This document shows, piece after piece, positions 1 to 4,458 of a DNA stretch of 6,058 nt. Source of the DNA: Anaerolineales bacterium (GTDB taxonomy: Bacteria; Chloroflexota; Anaerolineae; Anaerolineales; JABWBV01); the NCBI GenBank assembly GCA_027019845.1, contig JALUWE010000543.1, forward strand, positions 1 to 6,058, written 5' to 3'. A model generated the notes under the pieces. It was not told where the DNA came from. It did no database searches and saw nothing but the letters and a program-made list of their open reading frames with translations. Positions within the stretch are counted from its first letter, which is position 1. Every line of letters starts with the position of its first letter. The translations under genes and the position numbers were made by a program.

Positions 1-846
1 TCTCCCCCCTCCCCCATCCCCTTCCCGCTGCCCACCTTCGACTCCGGCCCCCCGCCGACCGGAAAAATCGTCTTCACCTGCTTCATCGGCGGCATCGATC
101 AGATTTGCCTGATGAACGCGGACGGCAGCAACCGCCAGCAGCTCACCGACTTCGAGGCCACCTCGTTTTACCCCTCCCTTTCACCGCAGGGCACACACAT
201 CCTGTTCGTCTCCCGCAGGACCGGGAATTTCGAGATTTACATCATGGATACCAACGGCCAGGCACTGGAACGGCTGACCAGCGGCATCGGCAGTCTGTTT
301 GCGCCCGAATTTTCCCCCAACGGCGAAAAGATCGTCTTCACCAACGCCACCGGCGGCAGCCAGTCGATCTGGATCATGAAGAAAAACGGGGCCAACGCCC
401 GCCCTCTGACCGAAGGCCCGTTCGACGACATCGACCCGACCTGGTCGCCGGACGGGTCGATGATCGCGTTCGCCTCCTCGCGCAACGGCGCGCGGCAGTT
501 GTTCGTCATGGACGCGGACGGCAGCAACATCCGGCAGGTGACGGACCTGCCGGACATGGGCGGGCGCAGCACATGGTCGCCGGACGGTACACAACTGGCC
601 TTTTACGCCGGCCCGGTCGGGGACCGGAACATTTTCGTCATCAACCTGGACGGCAGCGGGCTGCGCCAGTTGACCCGCGGCGGCGACAATCTGGCGCCAA
701 GCTGGTCCCCAGATGGCAACTGGATCGCGTTCACCTCCTTCCGCGACGGCAACAACGAGATTTACCTCATCCACCCCGACGGCACCGGCCTGACACGGCT
801 GACCAACAACCCGGTCTCGGACTGGCAGCCACGCTGGGGAAGGTAA
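1..846 (+). CDS. C-terminal part of a protein ending in a six-bladed TolB-like (PD40) beta-propeller
   Basis: The frame is open from the first base, so the start lies upstream; 281 residues are visible, ending at TAA 844-846. Residues 1-21 are a Pro/Ser-rich linker. Six PD40/WD40-like blades of about 40 residues follow. They show the usual motif: xPxWSPDG, a strand such as IAFxS, then an exposed strand and turn such as I(W/F)VMDADGSN, then RQLT. The first blade lacks its opening WSPDG strand, and the protein ends in WQPRWGR, which would supply that strand and close the ring, so the propeller is probably complete. Such domains bind proteins, peptides or glycans; they are not enzymes by themselves. 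By analogy with Chloroflexota proteins, the missing N-terminus could be a Ser/Thr kinase or another membrane-anchored module, but nothing in the window shows that. It is not a classical TolB, because the Pro-rich linker replaces the TolB N-terminal domain. The propeller call is firm and the role is unknown. Confidence 0.88.
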   Translation, partial: SPPSPIPFPLPTFDSGPPPTGKIVFTCFIGGIDQICLMNADGSNRQQLTDFEATSFYPSLSPQGTHILFVSRRTGNFEIYIMDTNGQALERLTSGIGSLFAPEFSPNGEKIVFTNATGGSQSIWIMKKNGANARPLTEGPFDDIDPTWSPDGSMIAFASSRNGARQLFVMDADGSNIRQVTDLPDMGGRSTWSPDGTQLAFYAGPVGDRNIFVINLDGSGLRQLTRGGDNLAPSWSPDGNWIAFTSFRDGNNEIYLIHPDGTGLTRLTNNPVSDWQPRWGR

Positions 847-873
847 TCGCCAGGGAAGGCGTGGTTATTGGTG

Positions 874-901
874 GTCGGGGCGACCGGCCGGTCGCCCCGA
901 C
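874..901. repeat. Perfect 28-bp GC-rich palindrome
   Basis: The half-site GTCGGGGCGACCGG (874-887) is followed directly by its exact reverse complement (888-901) with no spacer. It lies 27 bp after the propeller gene's stop codon. No run of T follows it on either strand, so it is not a standard intrinsic terminator, although as RNA it would form a very stable hairpin that could protect the mRNA 3' end or assist Rho-dependent termination. I believe similar palindromes are dispersed in related genomes, but that is recall and was not tested here. Confidence 0.8.
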
Positions 902-917
902 AGTTGTTGCGCTCCGG

Positions 918-946
918 ATTCTTCGGGCACTTCGTGCCCTCAGAAT
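918..946 (-). repeat. Short hairpin repeat with GA/GA internal loop
   Basis: Read on the minus strand: stem ATTCT, then GA, stem GGGCAC, loop GAA, stem GTGCCC, then GA, stem AGAAT. The two unpaired GA dinucleotides face each other as a tandem G-A internal loop. The outer part (CATTCTGAG...CGAAGAAT) resembles the outer part of the repeats at 4206-4374 (CATCCTGAG...CGAAGGATG), with one stem pair changed on both sides. It is non-coding: short reading frames through it are artefacts. Confidence 0.7.
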
Positions 947-970
947 GACAGGGGTTGTGGGTCACTCTGA

Positions 971-987
971 CAGAACTTACGCAGGTG
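971..987 (+). repeat. Solo copy of the end of the MITE-like element
   Basis: CAGAACTTACGCAGGTG matches the left end of the element at 2176-2192 (CAGTACTTACGCAGTTG) at 15 of 17 positions, in the same orientation. Similarity stops after this point and no matching right end lies nearby, so it is a remnant or an independent end. Together with the element at 2176-2303, it flanks the secreted-protein gene. Confidence 0.5.
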
Positions 988-999
988 CTGGCCTGAACC

Positions 1000-1033
1000 A
1001 AAAAACGGCGGCCAAACAGATGACCGCCGTTTT
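1000..1033 (-). terminator. Intrinsic terminator of the secreted repeat protein gene
   Basis: On the minus strand the perfect 10-bp stem AAAACGGCGG / CCGCCGTTTT (1024-1033 and 1002-1011) encloses a 12-nt loop. It runs into six T residues (complement of A 1000-1005). It begins 22 bp after the stop codon of the minus-strand gene. The plus strand also gives TTTTCTT after the stem, so it may act weakly in both directions between the converging genes. Confidence 0.9.
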
Positions 1034-1055
1034 CTTGCATGCTTTACAAATCAGC

Positions 1056-2156
1056 TCAAGGGCTACGGCAGTAAGGGGTCTTGAGCGTCACGCCATCCTT
1101 CAGAAAGACCGTTCCCCCAAAAGTTTGCCCGCAGGCGAAGATGGAGTAAGAGTAAAAACCCTTCTCCACCTTGAATATCTGGCTGTTGCGCGAGCGCACG
1201 AACAAGTAATAATCCTGCGGCCCTTCCAATGAGATATAAAATTGCTCGCCGGTGTTGTTCTTCAATTTGAAGGAAATGTTGTTGCCCTCATCGGGACGTC
1301 CCTGGTTTTGCCCGCAGGGGGTCAAAACGATTTCATCGCTGGTTTTTCGAATGCGTATGGTACCCGTCCACAACCGCCCGCACGCGTAGTAAGCATAGCC
1401 GTACTCTCCAATAGGTACCACAACTTTCGTGCGCCCTAGCAAGGCGTTGTAGGTTGTGACCTCCACAGGGCTGATCAGGGAAAACGTCGTGGGGCGGTCC
1501 GTTTTGTTGTTGATCACGAACACAACGCTTCCCTTCGGGACTTTGGTGCCCAGGGTAATTTCCCCGCCGGTTTTGACGGGGTCCGCGCCGGCGGCAATCT
1601 GGGCGCAGGTGAGAATTTTTATCTCCGTGTCTTCGCGCTTGATGGCAACATTGCTGATGTTCAACTGTCCGCAATCGTAGTAGGACATCTGGTACGTGCC
1701 TTTGATCACATCCAGACGGTGTTTACCGGAGGTCGCGGTCACGAAATAGTTCTTCTCGCCCAGGAGGGTGATCTCGAGCGTTTTACCCGACTTATTGTTG
1801 ATCACCAGTTCGACGGTGTTGAGCACCCCGCCGGTGGAGCCGCCCGCGTCCGTGGTGCAACCTTCGATCTTCAGTTCGTTGTTCTTGTTGGTGATTTTGA
1901 TAGTGCTGATGTTCAATTGGCCGCAATCGTAATACGAAAGCTGGTAAGTGCCTTTCACAGCATCGAAGCGCGTCTTGCCCGGCGGCGCGGTGACCACATA
2001 GGTCTCCTCACCCAGGAAGGTAAATTCCAGCGTCCGGCTGGTTTTGTTATTGATGGTGAACTCCACCGTGTCCGCAGCCGCGATACTGGTCGAGGCCAGA
2101 ACCGCCAACAACGCAGCGCCAATCACCAGAGTCAGTAAATACTTGAGTTTGTCCAT
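1056..2156 (-). CDS. Secreted protein of four tandem Cys-paired repeats, unknown function
   Basis: The protein has 366 residues. A Sec signal peptide is clear: MDKLK, a hydrophobic core at about 6-22, and a likely cleavage site near Ala28 (SIAAA/DTV). The remainder is four repeats starting near residues 31, 115, 211 and 294. Each follows the pattern (V/I)xFxINNKT, hydrophobic strands, GxY, YYxCGQ, then a strand pair ending in Cys. The eight cysteines are 78/100, 162/184, 259/281 and 342/363, all pairs 21-22 residues apart, so one disulfide per repeat is likely outside the cytoplasm. Repeats 1 and 2 are about 60% identical by hand count; repeats 3 and 4 are more divergent. Alternating hydrophobic residues suggest small beta-sandwich domains. 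There is no membrane anchor after the signal peptide, no sorting signal and no catalytic motif. The start is supported by AAGGAG eight bases upstream. The gene looks lower in GC than hutU. I do not recognise the family; adhesion or surface binding is a guess. Confidence 0.85.
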   Translation of the reverse strand: MDKLKYLLTLVIGAALLAVLASTSIAAADTVEFTINNKTSRTLEFTFLGEETYVVTAPPGKTRFDAVKGTYQLSYYDCGQLNISTIKITNKNNELKIEGCTTDAGGSTGGVLNTVELVINNKSGKTLEITLLGEKNYFVTATSGKHRLDVIKGTYQMSYYDCGQLNISNVAIKREDTEIKILTCAQIAAGADPVKTGGEITLGTKVPKGSVVFVINNKTDRPTTFSLISPVEVTTYNALLGRTKVVVPIGEYGYAYYACGRLWTGTIRIRKTSDEIVLTPCGQNQGRPDEGNNISFKLKNNTGEQFYISLEGPQDYYLFVRSRNSQIFKVEKGFYSYSIFACGQTFGGTVFLKDGVTLKTPYCRSP

Positions 2157-2164
2157 CGCCTTTG

Positions 2165-2170
2165 CTCCTT
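2165..2170 (-). promoter_or_regulatory. Shine-Dalgarno sequence of the secreted protein gene
   Basis: On the minus strand AAGGAG lies 8 nt before ATG (2156-2154), a near-ideal site that fixes the start. Its upstream part overlaps the direct repeat TACATAAGGA that borders the inserted element, so the insertion lies immediately upstream of the ribosome binding site. Confidence 0.85.
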
Positions 2171-2175
2171 ATGTA
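2166..2175 (+). repeat. Direct repeat bordering the insertion, left copy
   Basis: TCCTTATGTA here recurs exactly at 2303-2312, immediately on the other side of the inverted-repeat element. A 10-bp direct repeat placed at both boundaries is the pattern expected of a target site duplication. Confidence 0.65.
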
Positions 2176-2303
2176 CAGTACTTACGCAGTTGGGACCTCA
2201 CAGGTCTATTACCACACGATGCAGGAAGATTTTATTGCATCCGGGCATCTCCATGCGCTTTGAGACCTGTGAGGTCTGGGTGCGACTTTTCAAGTGCGTA
2301 AGT
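2176..2303. mobile_element. MITE-like non-autonomous insertion of about 128 bp with target duplication
   Basis: The left part reads CAGTACTTACGCAGTTG (2176-2192). The right end, reverse-complemented, reads ACTTACGCACTTG (2303-2291), giving 12 of 13 matching inverted bases with the left copy at 2180-2192. Inside lie a second inverted pair, ACCTCACAGGTCT (2195-2207) and AGACCTGTGAGGT (2263-2275), and a central hairpin GATGCA (2218-2223) / TGCATC (2236-2241). The flanks carry a direct repeat, TCCTTATGTA (2166-2175 and 2303-2312), which looks like a 9-10 bp target site duplication. The left end has four extra bases (CAGT) not matched on the right. No transposase frame fits inside, so mobility would depend on an enzyme elsewhere. 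The parent insertion sequence family cannot be named from this window. Confidence 0.72.
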
Positions 2304-2312
2304 CCTTATGTA
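2303..2312 (+). repeat. Direct repeat bordering the insertion, right copy
   Basis: This is the second copy of TCCTTATGTA. Its first T is also the last base of the element's right inverted end, so the true duplication may be 9 bp (CCTTATGTA, 2304-2312). Confidence 0.65.
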
Positions 2313-2317
2313 GGAAA

Positions 2318-2333
2318 GTTGCAAACATGCAAC
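2318..2333. promoter_or_regulatory. Inverted repeat at the predicted start of the minus-strand transcript
   Basis: GTTGCA (2318-2323) and TGCAAC (2328-2333) form a perfect 6-bp dyad with a 4-nt loop. It starts 3 bp downstream of the proposed -10 box on the minus strand. It could be an operator overlapping the transcription start or a 5'-end mRNA hairpin; the sequence does not decide between these. Confidence 0.4.
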
Positions 2334-2336
2334 TCA

Positions 2337-2366
2337 ATATTACATGATTTTCCCCTGTTTCGTCAA
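2337..2366 (-). promoter_or_regulatory. Probable sigma70-type promoter for the secreted protein gene
   Basis: On the minus strand a -35 box TTGACG (2366-2361) is separated by 18 bp from a -10 box TAATAT (2342-2337). It points towards the gene at 2156, with the 128-bp insertion in between, so the transcript would carry a leader of roughly 175 nt. For the divergent hutU I see only a possible -10, TAAAAT at 2440-2445, without a convincing -35. The rest of 2367-2479 holds no other structure that I can support. Confidence 0.5.
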
Positions 2367-2479
2367 TCCAGTTTTCGCCCTTTAGGCCGCTAAGCTGCCA
2401 ACAGACAACAAAACCCCACCTGATTCCACCGATACGCAGTAAAATAGTAGCAATCTGAGCTTCGGATAAACACCATCCT

Positions 2480-2484
2480 GAGGA
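2480..2484 (+). promoter_or_regulatory. Shine-Dalgarno sequence of hutU
   Basis: GAGGA lies 7 nt before the ATG at 2492. It supports that start rather than a later in-frame ATG. Confidence 0.75.
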
Positions 2485-2491
2485 AATCACA

Positions 2492-4171
2492 ATGTCCCAC
2501 TCCACCCCCCGTACCATTCGCGCCCCCCGCGGCACCCAGCTAAGCTGCAAAGGCTGGCTGCAAGAGGCCGCCATGCGCATGTTGATGAACAACCTCGATC
2601 CCGATGTGGCCGAAATCCCCGAACAACTGGTGGTCTACGGCGGCTCGGGACGCGCCGCCCGCAACTGGGAGTGCTTCGAGGCCATCGTAGCCACCCTCAA
2701 AGAGCTGGAGAACGACGAAACCCTGCTGGTGCAATCCGGCAAACCCGTCGCGGTCTTCAAAACCCACCCGGACGCGCCGCGCGTGCTGATCGCCAACTCC
2801 AACCTGGTGCCTCACTGGGCCACCCAGGAGCACTTCGACGAGCTGTACGCCAAAGGGCTGATCATGTACGGCCAGATGACCGCAGGGAGTTGGATTTACA
2901 TCGGCACGCAGGGCATCTTGCAAGGCACTTACGAGACGCTCGGCTCGCTGGCGCGGCAAAAAGGCTGGGCCAGCCTGAAAGGCAAATGGACGCTCACCGC
3001 GGGGTTGGGCGGCATGGGCGGCGCGCAGCCGCTGGCCATCACCATGAACGAGGGCGTCGGCCTGATCGTGGAAGTGGACCCCGACCGCGCCCGTAAACGC
3101 CTGGAAATCGGCTACGTGGACGTGGTGGTGGAAGACATCGAAGAGGCCATGACCCTGGTCGAAGAGGCGGTGGACAAACAGCAGCCCCGCTCCATCGGCC
3201 TGATCGCCAACGCCGCGGACGTGTACCCCTACCTGGCCGCCCGGGGCGTGACCCCCGACGTGGTCACCGACCAGACCCCGGCCCACGACACCCTGGCCTA
3301 CATCCCCCACGGCATGAGCCTGCAAGAAGCCTGGGCTTTGCAAGAACGCGATCCCGCGGAGTTCACCCGCCGTTCGATGGCCTCCATGGCCCGGCAGGTA
3401 GAAGCCATGCTGGCATTCCAGCAGCGCGGCGCGGAGGTCTTCGACTACGGCAACAACCTGCGCCAGCGCGCCTACGACGCGGGCGTAAAAAACGCCTTCG
3501 ACTACCCCGGTTTCGTCCCGGCCTACATTCGCCCGCTGTTCTGCCTGGGCAAAGGCCCCTTCCGCTGGGTGGCCCTCTCCGGCGACCCGGAAGACATCTA
3601 CCGCACCGACCAGGCGGTCATGGAACTCTTCCCGGAAGACGAACACCTGCACCGTTGGCTGCGCATGGCGCGCGAAAAAGTGCCCTTCCAGGGGCTGCCC
3701 GCCCGCATTTGCTGGCTGGGATACGGGGAACGCGCCCGGGCCGGCTTGAAGTTCAACGAACTGGTGGCCCGCGGCGAGATCAAAGCCCCCATCGTGATCG
3801 GCCGCGACCACCTGGACGCCGGATCGGTCGCCAGCCCCAACCGCGAAACCGAGGGGATGCGCGACGGCTCGGACGCCGTCTCGGACTGGCCGATCCTGAA
3901 CGCGCTGATCAACGCAGTGGGCGGCGCGACATGGGTCAGCTTCCACCACGGGGGCGGGGTGGGCATCGGCTACAGCCAGCACGCCGGGCAAGTGATCGTC
4001 GCCGACGGCACCCCCGAGGCCGCCCGCCGCCTGGAACGCGTCCTGACCACCGACCCCGGCATGGGCGTTGTGCGCCATGCAGACGCCGGCTACCCCAAAG
4101 CCATCGAGGCCGCGAAGCAGTGGGGGATCAGGATGCCGATGTTGGAGAGGGGAGCGGGTGGGGAATGGTGA
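2492..4171 (+). CDS. hutU: Urocanate hydratase (urocanase)
   Basis: The 559 residues match the family's usual 550-560. The enzyme adds water to urocanate to give 4-imidazolone-5-propanoate, the second step of histidine degradation. It is cytosolic and uses tightly bound NAD+ as an electrophilic catalyst. Family hallmarks are visible along the whole length: YGGSGRAARNWE (49-60), AGSWIYIGTQGI (131-142), the glycine-rich NAD loop GLGGMGGAQP (171-180), the urocanase signature FQGLPARICWLGYGER (399-414) with the conserved Cys407, RDHLDAGSVASPNRETE (438-454), DGSDAVSDWP and the HHGGGVGIGYSQHAG segment (485-499). No frameshift or key loss is seen. The last eight residues (ERGAGGEW) after GIRMPML look like a tail added where the downstream repeat tract begins, and the TGA stop lies within that tract. 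No hutH, hutI or formiminoglutamate genes are in the window, so partners must lie elsewhere or be absent. Function is very secure. Confidence 0.98.
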   Translation: MSHSTPRTIRAPRGTQLSCKGWLQEAAMRMLMNNLDPDVAEIPEQLVVYGGSGRAARNWECFEAIVATLKELENDETLLVQSGKPVAVFKTHPDAPRVLIANSNLVPHWATQEHFDELYAKGLIMYGQMTAGSWIYIGTQGILQGTYETLGSLARQKGWASLKGKWTLTAGLGGMGGAQPLAITMNEGVGLIVEVDPDRARKRLEIGYVDVVVEDIEEAMTLVEEAVDKQQPRSIGLIANAADVYPYLAARGVTPDVVTDQTPAHDTLAYIPHGMSLQEAWALQERDPAEFTRRSMASMARQVEAMLAFQQRGAEVFDYGNNLRQRAYDAGVKNAFDYPGFVPAYIRPLFCLGKGPFRWVALSGDPEDIYRTDQAVMELFPEDEHLHRWLRMAREKVPFQGLPARICWLGYGERARAGLKFNELVARGEIKAPIVIGRDHLDAGSVASPNRETEGMRDGSDAVSDWPILNALINAVGGATWVSFHHGGGVGIGYSQHAGQVIVADGTPEAARRLERVLTTDPGMGVVRHADAGYPKAIEAAKQWGIRMPMLERGAGGEW

Positions 4172-4205
4172 ATTGTGAATTGTGAATTGGGCAATTGGGT
4201 AATTG
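4168..4205 (+). repeat. Degenerate 7-8 bp tandem repeat (GTGAATT / GGGYAATT)
   Basis: Three GTGAATT units (4168-4188) are followed by GGGCAATT and GGGTAATT (4189-4204). The same GGGTAATT octamer fills the spacers between the hairpin units downstream (4251-4266, 4313-4320). The first unit supplies the hutU stop codon. Confidence 0.85.
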
Positions 4206-4374
4206 CATCCTGAGCGAAAGGCGAGCGCAGCGAGCCTGTAGTCGAAGGATGGGTAATTGGGTAATTGCATCCTGAGCGAAAGGCGAGCGCAGCGAGCCTG
4301 TAGTCGAAGGATGGGTAATTGGGTATTGCATCCTGAGCGAAAGGCGAACAAAGTTCGCTTGTAGTCGAAGGATG
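4206..4374 (+). repeat. Tandem array of three 46-bp hairpin repeats, period 61-62 bp
   Basis: Units lie at 4206-4251, 4268-4313 and 4329-4374, separated by 16- and 15-bp spacers made of AATT-containing octamers. Each has an outer stem CATCCT / AGGATG flanked by facing GA dinucleotides, and an inner hairpin. Units 1 and 2 are identical. Unit 3 differs at seven positions, all within the inner hairpin, where AGGCGAGC-GCA-GCGAGCCT becomes AGGCGAAC-AAA-GTTCGCTT. Pairing is kept or improved by changes on both arms. The array is non-coding, although reading frames run through it on both strands. It fills most of the gap between hutU and the next gene and may act as a 3' mRNA structure; no T-run terminator is present. 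Confidence 0.9.
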
Positions 4375-4381
4375 GGGGGAA

Positions 4382-4411
4382 TTGAGAAAATACCCAATTT
4401 CCGTGTATACT
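4382..4411 (+). promoter_or_regulatory. Sigma70-type promoter of the methyltransferase-like gene
   Basis: A -35 box TTGAGA (4382-4387) and a -10 box TATACT (4406-4411), each 5 of 6 to consensus, are 18 bp apart. Transcription would start near 4418, which gives a leader of about 25-40 nt to the ATG codons at 4444 or 4459. This excludes the more distant in-frame ATG at 4372, which lies inside the last hairpin repeat and upstream of the promoter. Confidence 0.7.
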
Positions 4412-4458
4412 TTATCTGCCCGAATCCAATGCCCCATCCCGTAATGTGTGAAAAGTTT

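Noticed and set aside
762..1040. A 92-residue minus-strand frame through the intergenic repeats
   Set aside because: It translates the palindrome and the GA hairpin, which gives peptides typical of dispersed repeats, and it crosses the terminator.
105..1232. A 375-residue frame overlapping the propeller gene in another frame
   Set aside because: Its composition is Arg/His/Pro-rich with no domain pattern, and it crosses the palindrome, the terminator and the convergent gene. The PD40 repeats are in the other frame.
2432..2440. ATACGCAGT as another end of the MITE-like element
   Set aside because: Only eight bases agree, with no extension on either side, which is within chance for this window.
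2440..2445. TAAAAT as the -10 box of a hutU promoter
   Set aside because: No recognisable -35 box stands 16-18 bp upstream, so it is mentioned but not called.
2473..2482. CATCCTGAG in the hutU leader as another copy of the hairpin repeat
   Set aside because: Only the left arm matches, no CGAAGGATG arm follows, and the GAG is part of the ribosome binding site.
2540..4351. A 603-residue open frame on the minus strand across hutU
   Set aside because: It is antisense to a fully conserved urocanase, has a His/Val/Gly-rich composition typical of a high-GC shadow frame, and its N-terminus reads through the hairpin repeats.
4206..4374. CRISPR array
   Set aside because: There are only three units, the repeats are 46 bp, and the 15-16 bp spacers are nearly identical octamer repeats rather than unique sequences. 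No cas gene is present.
4372..4458. N-terminal extension of the methyltransferase-like protein from ATG 4372
   Set aside because: This ATG is part of a hairpin repeat, has no properly spaced Shine-Dalgarno and lies upstream of the best promoter.
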